This document shows, piece after piece, positions 53,294 through 62,278 of a stretch of DNA of 64,000 bases. Under the pieces are notes generated by a model, which made no database searches, was not told the origin of the DNA, and was given only the letters and a program-made list of their open reading frames with translations. A program made the translations under genes and the position numbers. Origin of the DNA: Desulfonatronospira thiodismutans ASO3-1 (GTDB lineage: Bacteria; Desulfobacterota; Desulfovibrionia; Desulfovibrionales; Desulfonatronovibrionaceae); contig NZ_ACJN02000002.1 of the NCBI RefSeq assembly GCF_000174435.1, positions 1 through 64,000 of the forward strand, given 5' to 3'. Within the stretch, counting starts at the first letter, position 1. The number at the start of each line of letters is the position of its first letter.

Positions 53294-55915
53294 CTAAACA
53301 AAGCAAGAGTCGGGAAGACCCCCTGGTTCTTCATGGACCCCCATCAGGTCAACTTCAGTATTTTCCCTGTGCTGTTCACCTTGATTTAATGAATCCAGCT
53401 GGACAGGAGAAGGTCCGCTGCTCATGTCCTCCAGCAACTCCTTCTCAAGAAAATAGCCATCTTTTTGCACTATGGACAAAGCCCAGTTATAAGCTGCCTT
53501 ATCAAGGGCAGAAACCAGTGGGGCTTTGCTGCTGCCGCTTCCGGCATAAACTCCTGCAAAGTAATAATCTCCAGAATCTTCCTGAAAAAAAACAGGGGAA
53601 CCGCTTGCCCCCCGGGATCCGTACATATCCGGAGCAAGCTTAAAACCCCCGCTCTGGGCACCATAATCCGGATGGCCGATGCGATAGCTGTCTACTTCAC
53701 CTTGCGATGACCACTGAAAATAGAGCCCTTCACCATCATCCTCGCCCTGATGAACTCCTCTGGCAGGGTATCCGGACCAGGTGACTTCCTTTCCACGCAG
53801 ATCACGCTCTTCATCGTCCGCACTGGTCCAGAACCACTGAAAATGTCCCTGGCCGTCATTTTGATCGACTTCCCGGTCCAGTGTAATTATCGCCATATCA
53901 GTATCGGGCCAGTGATCATCCCACTTGTATCTCTGCATGTGCGCCTGCACAGCCTGATAGAGGTTGTCCTCCTGTTCCTGACTTGCAGTGGCTCCCTGGC
54001 GGCCAAGATAAAATTCAGCCGCCTTGAGTTCACTCAAATCGCTTTCCCAGCTGTTGCTGGAAAGAACATGGGCATTGGTCATTACGTGCCTGGGAGAAAT
54101 GAGAAAACCGGTTCCCATGCTGGTTTTATCACTGTCCTCCAGTCTGACCAGCATATGTCCGATCAAGTCATAGGGCTGCTGCTCAACATCGGCCCACTGC
54201 CAGTTGAATTCCTCCTCGTGCTGGTATAGTGCAAAATCCTGGGAAGCACTGAAACTTCTTCCACTATCGCTGAGACTGACAGTCATGTTTACCGGGCCAG
54301 GATTTAACGAAGATGTGTCATTGAAAGTAAATGACAGTGGCTTGCTTATAGGCTGTTCCCATTGCAGCGGGATGGTTTCACTGTGGGAGAAGTCTCCCTG
54401 ATGCAGGGTAAATACGGCTTGACCATTTCTGCCGAGGTGAGAGGCCCAGGCCTGAACCTCAATCTCGCTCCCCACGCGACCGGCGGAAATATGTTCGATA
54501 CTTACCTCACGTCGTCCGGAAAACTCCTGGGCAGCTATGGTGATATCCTGGCTGAACTCTGCTTCCTGTGCATTGTCTGCAAAGGCCTGAGCCTGGACAT
54601 TGTATATACCTGGCTCCTGGATTAAAAGATCTTCAAACACTATAGTCCGGGTATTCCCGTCCAGCCCGGACCATCTGGGATCTCCTGCTTCGACAACCTT
54701 GTCAATCAAACCTGCTATCCTGAAATGGACAGCAAGGTTCTCTATCTCTGCACCCGTTGACTCCGAAACCTCCAGCTCCAGAGAAAACTCCTGCCCGGCA
54801 TGAAATAATTCTGAACCTGTAAAGCCTGCCTCCAATTGAGGCTGGAGTTGATCAGCAGTAAAGGCAACATCTCTTTCCTTCCACTCACCGTCAGCAGGCT
54901 TTATACGGACCAGATCATGATCAAGTCTGTCTGCATCGACTTCAATTAACTTAAGATCGCTCAGAAGAATCCAGCCAGGTTCACCATGATCGTAAAGATG
55001 GCCGGTATCAACAAAAGAACCGGTAAGCTCGTCATCACTTCTGTTGCCGGTCCATATCCGCACCCATCCCGGAGCATGGGTAAAAAGCCGGGCAAAACTA
55101 AGACCTGTATCTTGGGGTCCGATGGATACAGATTGCCACTTACCATTTTGCGGTTTCCACCACAAGGTATCATGAGAAGAGTGCTCTGCTGACAGAGTAA
55201 GTTCTGCCAGCTCCCCGGCCTGGATCCATCCATTGGCAAGCCCGGTCTGCACCGGAACAGCACCATGTTCATCCCCTGTATATATCCGGTACCATTCAGA
55301 GGCAAAGGGTTTAAAATCCAGCAGGTCAGCGTATGAGTGTTCCATTATATTTATTTGCTGTAATGAACTGAAGTCCACAGGATAAATAAAATCAATATCT
55401 GCACTCTGCCATTCCCCACCGGCAGGCTTGACCCAGATCTCATTGTGATCCAGACGGGAGACATCGGTTTTAAGTTTTCTTAGATCCTCCGTCTTGATCC
55501 AGCCCGGAGCTGCATCAGGGCCGTATATGTGACCGACATCAACCAGGGATCCCTTCAAGCCATCGCCGTCGTTGCGACCGGTCCAGATGCGAAGCCAGGC
55601 CGGTTCATGGGAAAAAAGATCGCTTACATAACTGTCGTAATCACCAGGGGCTATGTTTACAGAGTTCCATCTGCCGGACACTTCCCTCCACCACAGGATA
55701 TCGTATTGTGCATTGTCATGCTCAAGACGCAGGGAAAAAAGATCCCGGGCCTCAACCCATCCATTGTTTTCAGAGATCAGGGGTTTTTTCTCTTTGTTGT
55801 CCTTTGTAGAAAGCCATAACTGATACCAGGGGGCTGAAAAACGTCCTGGAGAGAGAAAATCCGCATAGGACTGACCGAGAAAAAGGTGACGCAGATGCTG
55901 GTCAAAATGAATCAT
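53294..55915 (-). CDS. exported trypsin-like serine protease with four WTG domains (873 aa)
   Basis: The ATG at 55915 (MIHFDQHLRHLFLGQSYADF) is chosen because the start then matches the first strand of WTG domains elsewhere; an upstream ATG at 56038 would add 41 residues of repeat-derived sequence. Four WTG domains fill ~1-355 (for example WLRIWTGRNDGDGLKGSLVD, PGWVRIWTG). A CARDB-like domain (~365-470) and an Ig-like domain (~480-570) lead to an S1 protease: His in MTNAHV (~614), Asp in DTDMAII (~671) and Ser in GASGSP (~770). The tail is VDLMGVHEEPGGLPDSCFV. The protease is a paralogue of that in the 1571-aa protein, attached to a different N-terminus. It might process surface proteins. Confidence 0.86.
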   Translation of the reverse strand: MIHFDQHLRHLFLGQSYADFLSPGRFSAPWYQLWLSTKDNKEKKPLISENNGWVEARDLFSLRLEHDNAQYDILWWREVSGRWNSVNIAPGDYDSYVSDLFSHEPAWLRIWTGRNDGDGLKGSLVDVGHIYGPDAAPGWIKTEDLRKLKTDVSRLDHNEIWVKPAGGEWQSADIDFIYPVDFSSLQQINIMEHSYADLLDFKPFASEWYRIYTGDEHGAVPVQTGLANGWIQAGELAELTLSAEHSSHDTLWWKPQNGKWQSVSIGPQDTGLSFARLFTHAPGWVRIWTGNRSDDELTGSFVDTGHLYDHGEPGWILLSDLKLIEVDADRLDHDLVRIKPADGEWKERDVAFTADQLQPQLEAGFTGSELFHAGQEFSLELEVSESTGAEIENLAVHFRIAGLIDKVVEAGDPRWSGLDGNTRTIVFEDLLIQEPGIYNVQAQAFADNAQEAEFSQDITIAAQEFSGRREVSIEHISAGRVGSEIEVQAWASHLGRNGQAVFTLHQGDFSHSETIPLQWEQPISKPLSFTFNDTSSLNPGPVNMTVSLSDSGRSFSASQDFALYQHEEEFNWQWADVEQQPYDLIGHMLVRLEDSDKTSMGTGFLISPRHVMTNAHVLSSNSWESDLSELKAAEFYLGRQGATASQEQEDNLYQAVQAHMQRYKWDDHWPDTDMAIITLDREVDQNDGQGHFQWFWTSADDEERDLRGKEVTWSGYPARGVHQGEDDGEGLYFQWSSQGEVDSYRIGHPDYGAQSGGFKLAPDMYGSRGASGSPVFFQEDSGDYYFAGVYAGSGSSKAPLVSALDKAAYNWALSIVQKDGYFLEKELLEDMSSGPSPVQLDSLNQGEQHRENTEVDLMGVHEEPGGLPDSCFV

Positions 55916-56046
55916 TTGTGATCCAGGATGCTTATGCAAAAAGTCTCTTTTGCAGACGCAGTTGACGGTTGATGGTTGACGGCTTTGCGGTCTTAGCACC
56001 TTTGCGTGAAAAAAATTGGGGGTGGGCATAGCCCGCATCAGGGAAA

Positions 56047-59000
56047 CTAACTAAACAAATCGCCGGAATCCTGCTCATCCTGCACTCCCTGCAGGGCAAG
56101 GCTGCCGGAATCATCTGAATTAACATAATCTGCAACTGCAACAGGTAAATCGGCCACATTTCCTTTGGAACCATCGTCCAGATGGACGATCAGCTTATGC
56201 TGTGCTGCCAGTTCATAGCCCCAGGGCTCTGGAAATCCGAAATATTCCTGATTCTGCCAGTCATTGGACTGCCAGTCACGCATTCCCAGCTCGGGACTGT
56301 AAGCCTGGACATAAATGGTGTTGTGCCCGGCCTGGTCTCCGGTGACCTGAAGCCCGTTTAGATCTTCAGCCCGGACCCAGCCGCCGCCGGCTTCAGTATC
56401 CACCACTGAACCCTGGACCACCCCTTCCTGGTCCAGCTCGCCTGTCCACAACTGATACCAGGTCGTAGTGTCGTCCTGGTCTGTGAACAGCTCGGAAAAG
56501 GAAGTGCCTACAGAGATGTCTGAGTCAACGTTGAACTCGATTTCCGGGGGACCAGGAAAATCAAAATAATCCCCATCCCTCCAGGCATTGCTGTGCCAGC
56601 CCCCTGGCGGGGCTCCCTGTTTCCATCCCTGGACATACAAAGTGTTGTGCTCTAAGTTTTCATAACCAACGCTATAATCATCAAGATGCTCAGCAGGTAT
56701 CCAGCCTGAAGAGTTGCCGTCTAAAACAATACCATCCTCAATTCGCCCAGTCCAGACCTGGTAATGGGTATACATGGCCTGCACATCCGTAAACAGCTCC
56801 GAGAAAGGGGAGCCCACGGCAATATCCACTTGTGTATGAAACTCAAAATCCTGCAGCAAGGGGTCGTCATCATCATCTTGTTCTTCTTCCGATGCCGGAA
56901 AAAGCCCGTACAGTATTTGATTGCGGGACGGGTCGGCGTCGTAAACTGCAGCCTGAACCTGGGCCTGCAGCGGAACCGCAGGATCCTCAAAATCGGCCGG
57001 TATTAGAAACTCGAAATCAGCGCTGTCACCAGCTGCTATATTTTCAAAATTTACTTCAGTCACCTTGTCAGTAAATGACTGAAACTCAGAATCTGGCTGA
57101 TAGCCCACAAGGGACTCGGGAACATCTATGGACAGAATACCGGACCCTGAATCCCGCTCACCCTCGTTGCTCACTGTAAAGGTCAAAAGAAATGTTTCCT
57201 CTATGGGCCCCTTTTCCTGTTCCACAGAGAGCACGAGATCTGCGCTGCCAACAACTTCCACAGGCTCATCAGAAAAGGCATGGTCCGGAGCCAGACCTTC
57301 GGCTGTGGTCACGGCGTTCACATAGTAAGTCCCAGGAGCCATTTCCCGGTAATCCCAGACATATTCCTGCTGCCCCTGAACAACTTCAATGGCATCAGTG
57401 GTAATGCGCCGGCCCAGTTCGTCCACAGTTTCAGGGCTCAGGCTTGCATACAGCTGCACCACCCCGCTGTCTGCATCCTGAAGCTCGGTGTCGAACACTA
57501 TATGCACCTGATCGCTCCCGGCATCAACCTCCACGCTCAAAATCTCTGTACTCGGCCCCTGAAACATCTCGCTGGCATCGTAGGTCACCTCGCCCAGGCC
57601 GCTCTCATCGCTCAGGCGAAGGTCCCAGGTGCCACGGGCGGGATTCTGCAGGGCCACGGCCCGCCCGTAATCGTCGGAGAGCTCCTGAACCAGGACAATA
57701 TCCTCGTGATCCGACCACTCAGCCTCGCCGAGCACGGTCTCATCAGGGGTAATGAGCTCCAGAGTGCGGTCCGTGGCCGCCTCCTCCCAGCGGGCGGTGA
57801 GCACGACCACACTTAGATCCTCGTGCAGCTCCCAGCTGCCAATCTCCTCAATCTGTCGCTGACCAAGAAGCTCAACATTGCCGGCGAAATCAGCCCGCAA
57901 CCCGACACCGGTCTTGAGGCCGAAGGGCAGGTCTATGGTACGCCAGGCCGCAACGCTGCTGTTTTGACCATTACCGTCCCCGACGTACTCCAGCATAGCC
58001 GTTCCGGAAGTACCGCGTCCGCCAATGAGCGGAACCGCTTCCGGCATGTGCAGAGTAGCTACCATGGAGGCGTCCACATGGCTGATATCCCCCCGGGTGT
58101 AGAGCTCCAGCTGGGCCTGGGCGCTGACCACGCCTTCCAGCAGCTCAATTCCCAGTGAGGTCTGAATGTCTCCGTAAGCCAGGTCGTATTCTATATCACC
58201 CGTGGCCTCCAGCAGGGTGAAGTCGTTGATACGCGCAGGATTCACACCAAACCAGCGCACCAGGGGATCGGTGAAGCTCTGCACCACACCAGGTACAAAG
58301 TAGCCCACCTTGGAATCGATTTTAAAATCCAGACCAATGTCCCCGGTGGTGAACTCGCCGCCAAGACTTCCGTGCAGGGGCGATGGAGTAACCGTGGTAT
58401 CCGGACCCAGGGTGGTCTTGATCCTGCCCTGATAACTCAGAGCACTCTCCTCATCCCGGCCGGACAAGCCATCCACGCCAAGCTCACCGCCCTGAATAAA
58501 AAACGGTGTGGAGCCCAGAGGAGCATTCAGACCGTCCAGGCCCAGCTTGAGCTTCTCCAGTTCTATGGGATCCCAGAAGGCCCCCAGCTCAATCTCCAGC
58601 TCCACTCCGGAAGCCAGAAACGGAGCCTGGCCCTTAATGTTGCCACCAAAGCTGGACTCTGTAGTATCCAGTTCCAGACCAAGCTCTGAAATCAAAGGAC
58701 GGGTGGTTTCCACATAGCCAGGGACAGACTTGGCGGAATAGCTTATGGATCCGGACACGTCCCAGGACCACGGCTCTTCCTCACTGCCAGGGGAAAAACG
58801 CAGAAAATTCTCTCCCCGGGTGAACAGCCCAGCATCATCGTCAACTGCATCTCCGGCCAGATCCAGCTCCATGCTGCGGGCAGTATCCACGCCTATGACC
58901 CGGAACTGGTCCTGAACCTTGCCCCCCCAGCTGAGCTCGGCTTTGCCGCTGAAGTCGAAGGTGTCCTCTACAGCATCGTAGTACACCCCGAAATTAGAGA

Positions 59001-61527
59001 GTTCCAGGGAAAGAGAGCCCCCGGGAACACTCAGATTCAGGGCATCATCATCCTTAAACCAGCGTCCTGTTCCCACTCCAGCCATACGGGGTGAAAACAT
59101 AGGCCCCTCAGGCAAGGTGCTCAGCAATAGCGGCGTTCCATCGGTATCCAGGGTGACAAAGCCTTCACCAAAGCGCAGGTCTGTATCAAAAAGCAGTTCA
59201 TCAGGGCGGATAGTAAGGTCTGCGAACTCCAGGCCAATCATTTGCGCCACCAGGCGATAGCTGTCCGGACTGTTAGTGTCCTCGAACTCTGATACCTCAA
59301 GGCTCTGCATATCTACATTAAAGCTACCTTCCATAAGCGGACTGTCCAGATTCAGGGTTTCTGACCAGAACTGCCCATCCATGATCTCCAAGGTGCCATC
59401 CTCAATGGCTACTCGCCCTTCCTCCAGTCGTAGCAGCCAGCCATCGCCATCCTTGTGGCCTACAAGGATGGTGCTGCCCAGTTCCGAATAAATCGGACCG
59501 TCTTCCTGGGGTATCAACCAATCACCTGTAGAGTCAATCAGCAACTGACCGGTATCCACTACGGTCCAGTCAAACTCGTCAGTCACGCTGTCACCTTGTG
59601 GGTTGGCTGCGGTTACCGTGATGGTATGCTCTCCGGGGGCAATGCCCTCAAGAGTGGTGACGGCACGGGAATCGGCGTCGTACTGCATGCCTTCCGGCAG
59701 TCCACCGACCTGGTAGTCCAGTTCCTCCCCCAGAGGGTCAAAGAAGAATTCATCCAATGCCAGGGTAGATACCATGCCCTCCAGACTGAATCGCAGTGGT
59801 GGCAAGATGTTGTCAATGGCACTTGAATCGAGCCTCATGAAGAGCGCTCTGGTTCCCCATCCGTCGGGATTGATTTCACTGATCAGGTTGAAGCTACCGG
59901 TCCCGGTATCCATCAGGAAAGGTTCAGTGGTCATGCCGACCTCGGGGGTTGCATAGGGCACAATGTAGCGGCCGCCGCCCAGTTCCACTGAATGAACGTT
60001 TTCTTCCAGGTAGCTCAACAAATCGCGGATCTGGAAAGGCTCGTATTCCTCAATCAACTGGTATGTTCCATCCCCCGTACCGTCCGTACTCCAGAGTGAC
60101 GAATCCGTGCCTGTAAAAAGAACAGTACCGTCCGGCAAAGAAAGTCTAACACCTCTTGAGTCATCCCGCAACTGCTCCGTTCCCGCAATGGTGCCATCGG
60201 TGACCCACAAATGTTCCCCGGTACGGAAAAGAATCCGGTTGTCACCGAGATGAGTAGGCCTAAAATGGGTGCCCGAAAGGTCGAAGACCCCTTCTGCGAG
60301 CTTCTGCATAACGTTGGTCGTGGTGTCCGTGACCCATAACCCTCCATCGCTGCCACCTTCAACGGCGAAGAGTGTGCTGCCGTCGTCCAGTGTGAAGAAG
60401 TCGCGTGGTCGACCATCGAACAACCGCACCAGATCGGTTCCGGACTCGGTGCCGTCGGTAAGCCACAACCCGTTACCACCATATATGAAATTGCCCTCAG
60501 CACTAATTTCTTGGGTTCGCGCTGAATAAAGGGTCAAATGGTCAGTGACCGCATGGGAATAAAAAATTTGTGAAGGATATGGGCCTTCGCCTCCACCGCG
60601 AAAGAAGGTGATGGGCTCCGGGCCCTCATCTGTAAGACCCGGGGCAGAGCCCATAACACGGGTTCCTGCGTTAGTACCGTCGGTGAGGTTCCACTGCCCG
60701 TTACTCCAGAAACTTACCCGGCCGTCGGGTTCTGCATAGGTATGGAACCTGCTCCCCGGCTGTAATCCGAAGTCACCCAGCGGCACTGTCCCGGCAATGG
60801 TGCCATCCGTAACCCAATAAGACGTACCGTCCTCATCCGTTGATAGGCACTGGAACAGGAGCTTGTCCGTGCCGATGGATCTGGGAGAAAACATGTAAAA
60901 TGTATCAGAATCCAGAAGACGAATAGTGCCGCCCTGGGTGCCATCGGTGGCCCACAAGCTTCGATTGGCTGCCATGTCTCCTTCGTCGATGGCAGAAAAC
61001 AAGACCTGGTCTCCAAGGCGATGGAAGTGCAGGGGGCGGCTGCCCAGCGCGTTGCCTTCGTTATCTTTCGTGGGATTGATCTCCTTTAGAAGCCTTGTGC
61101 CTCCGGGGGTACCGTCCGATACCCATAATTCCCGGACAAGATACGGTTCACCCCTAGATCTCGCAGAAAAGACAACAATCCCGTCAGTGACTTGGGTCAG
61201 GTCCGCAGGCTCCAATGGGCCGGAATCATAAGTAATGCCCGGGTCGAAGACCGGACGGGTTCCATCCTGTGTCCCGTTGGTAATCCACAGACCCCGGGTT
61301 CCGGCGTCAAACAGGACCTGGCCGTCTGTTAGCAGCTCCATCGAAAAAATCCTAGTGTAGCTGTCCTGGTCGGAGGCTTTCACCAGCTCGGTACCGGCCT
61401 CAGTACCGTCAGTAAGCCATAAAGCATGGCCATCTTGGCCATCATTGCCAACAAAAACAAAACGGGGGGATTGGTTGTTTGCAGAGCTTACCTGAAATAC
61501 AGAGTTTTGTTGTGTTGAATTGCTCAT
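56047..61527 (-). CDS. ELWxTDGT-repeat surface protein with C-terminal WTG domains (1826 aa)
   Basis: GAAGGAGGCTATA precedes the ATG. About twelve or more repeats with LW[VL]TDGTxxGT (~35-520) resemble ELWxTDGT propeller repeats. A putative-Ig (He_PIG-type) domain follows (~575-665; LPEGMQYDADSRAVTTLEGI). A long beta-rich part of unknown type (~670-1350) has no family I recognise. A CARDB-like domain (~1490-1590) and two WTG domains (~1610-1700 and ~1705-1790; HYQVWTGRIEDG, WYQLWTGELDQEGVVQGS) lead to the tail LALQGVQDEQDSGDLFS. The C-terminal WTG pair is close to those of the 605-aa protein. Acidic, no signal peptide. Likely a cell-surface or matrix protein. Confidence 0.85.
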   Translation of the reverse strand: MSNSTQQNSVFQVSSANNQSPRFVFVGNDGQDGHALWLTDGTEAGTELVKASDQDSYTRIFSMELLTDGQVLFDAGTRGLWITNGTQDGTRPVFDPGITYDSGPLEPADLTQVTDGIVVFSARSRGEPYLVRELWVSDGTPGGTRLLKEINPTKDNEGNALGSRPLHFHRLGDQVLFSAIDEGDMAANRSLWATDGTQGGTIRLLDSDTFYMFSPRSIGTDKLLFQCLSTDEDGTSYWVTDGTIAGTVPLGDFGLQPGSRFHTYAEPDGRVSFWSNGQWNLTDGTNAGTRVMGSAPGLTDEGPEPITFFRGGGEGPYPSQIFYSHAVTDHLTLYSARTQEISAEGNFIYGGNGLWLTDGTESGTDLVRLFDGRPRDFFTLDDGSTLFAVEGGSDGGLWVTDTTTNVMQKLAEGVFDLSGTHFRPTHLGDNRILFRTGEHLWVTDGTIAGTEQLRDDSRGVRLSLPDGTVLFTGTDSSLWSTDGTGDGTYQLIEEYEPFQIRDLLSYLEENVHSVELGGGRYIVPYATPEVGMTTEPFLMDTGTGSFNLISEINPDGWGTRALFMRLDSSAIDNILPPLRFSLEGMVSTLALDEFFFDPLGEELDYQVGGLPEGMQYDADSRAVTTLEGIAPGEHTITVTAANPQGDSVTDEFDWTVVDTGQLLIDSTGDWLIPQEDGPIYSELGSTILVGHKDGDGWLLRLEEGRVAIEDGTLEIMDGQFWSETLNLDSPLMEGSFNVDMQSLEVSEFEDTNSPDSYRLVAQMIGLEFADLTIRPDELLFDTDLRFGEGFVTLDTDGTPLLLSTLPEGPMFSPRMAGVGTGRWFKDDDALNLSVPGGSLSLELSNFGVYYDAVEDTFDFSGKAELSWGGKVQDQFRVIGVDTARSMELDLAGDAVDDDAGLFTRGENFLRFSPGSEEEPWSWDVSGSISYSAKSVPGYVETTRPLISELGLELDTTESSFGGNIKGQAPFLASGVELEIELGAFWDPIELEKLKLGLDGLNAPLGSTPFFIQGGELGVDGLSGRDEESALSYQGRIKTTLGPDTTVTPSPLHGSLGGEFTTGDIGLDFKIDSKVGYFVPGVVQSFTDPLVRWFGVNPARINDFTLLEATGDIEYDLAYGDIQTSLGIELLEGVVSAQAQLELYTRGDISHVDASMVATLHMPEAVPLIGGRGTSGTAMLEYVGDGNGQNSSVAAWRTIDLPFGLKTGVGLRADFAGNVELLGQRQIEEIGSWELHEDLSVVVLTARWEEAATDRTLELITPDETVLGEAEWSDHEDIVLVQELSDDYGRAVALQNPARGTWDLRLSDESGLGEVTYDASEMFQGPSTEILSVEVDAGSDQVHIVFDTELQDADSGVVQLYASLSPETVDELGRRITTDAIEVVQGQQEYVWDYREMAPGTYYVNAVTTAEGLAPDHAFSDEPVEVVGSADLVLSVEQEKGPIEETFLLTFTVSNEGERDSGSGILSIDVPESLVGYQPDSEFQSFTDKVTEVNFENIAAGDSADFEFLIPADFEDPAVPLQAQVQAAVYDADPSRNQILYGLFPASEEEQDDDDDPLLQDFEFHTQVDIAVGSPFSELFTDVQAMYTHYQVWTGRIEDGIVLDGNSSGWIPAEHLDDYSVGYENLEHNTLYVQGWKQGAPPGGWHSNAWRDGDYFDFPGPPEIEFNVDSDISVGTSFSELFTDQDDTTTWYQLWTGELDQEGVVQGSVVDTEAGGGWVRAEDLNGLQVTGDQAGHNTIYVQAYSPELGMRDWQSNDWQNQEYFGFPEPWGYELAAQHKLIVHLDDGSKGNVADLPVAVADYVNSDDSGSLALQGVQDEQDSGDLFS

Positions 61528-61542
61528 TATAGCCTCCTTCTT

Positions 61543-61773
61543 TTAAAGCTGAATGTCCTTGAGCAGGCCGGTGCCTTCGTAAGTGCCGTCGGAAATCCAT
61601 AGTTCCCGACCGTATCCGGAATCATAAGCTGCAAACACAACCCGTCCTGAAGAGACCCCGGTCTGTCCGGAATCCACTTTGCTGTGCTGGGCAATTGAAT
61701 CTGACTGACTTACCAGGGCATCTGTCTGGCTTTTATCCACAGGATCTTGCTTATAATTGGCTGAGGAGGGCAT
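61543..61773 (-). CDS. short ELWxTDGT protein (76 aa), possible truncated paralogue
   Basis: A good ribosome-binding site (GAGAGGTG) precedes the ATG. The N-terminal half is polar and Ser-rich; the C-terminal half has a single repeat (YGRELWISDGTYEGTGLLKD). The stop is 15 bp before the start of the 1826-aa gene, so they share a transcript. It may be a decayed N-terminus of a former larger repeat protein. I am not sure it is functional. Confidence 0.5.
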   Translation of the reverse strand: MPSSANYKQDPVDKSQTDALVSQSDSIAQHSKVDSGQTGVSSGRVVFAAYDSGYGRELWISDGTYEGTGLLKDIQL

Positions 61774-61872
61774 AATTCACCTCTCTTGAGCAATGGCAGT
61801 GAGAATTGCTCGGTTCAGGTATGAACAAAAGAAGATGACCTGAAAAGATGTTTTAAGACTTGAGTATTCTTG

Positions 61873-62136
61873 CTACAAGGAGATCATAATGGATTTCAAC
61901 CAGGAAGTCATCTTTTTTTTGCCTTGGTTATTTTTTTCAGGGTGAAAGAAGCTTCCAGGCAGCCCATAAAATGGGCATTTCGAGGGGCGTGTTACCCAAA
62001 ATATGCCATTCATGAAATGGAGGTCGACCTCTTTGTTGAAGTCGTCCTGGTCGGAGAGGTTGCCGTTCTGGTAGTCCACTGACGCTCGGAAATCATTCAG
62101 GGAGTCGGCAGTAAGCTCCCAATCCTGGTTGGACAT
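61873..62136 (-). pseudogene. N-terminal remnant, unrecognised
   Basis: The minus strand starts MSNQDWELTADSLNDFRASV and continues DYQNGNLSDQDDFNKEVDLH, typical of the acidic proteins here, then becomes IFWVTRPSKCPFYGLPGSFF, which looks non-coding. It is probably the first ~45 codons of a lost gene. The gap from 62137 to 62278 holds no gene. Confidence 0.4.
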
Positions 62137-62278
62137 CACGTATTCGCTGTTCTATGCTACCCTGGTCTCCTAAGTCAGCTGTTCCGGTCTTTGCTGCTCA
62201 AATCACACCAGGTGACCCCGGCTCCAGTATAATTATCACCGGGGTCAGGCCTGTGGTGTATTGGAATATTGTGTTTGT

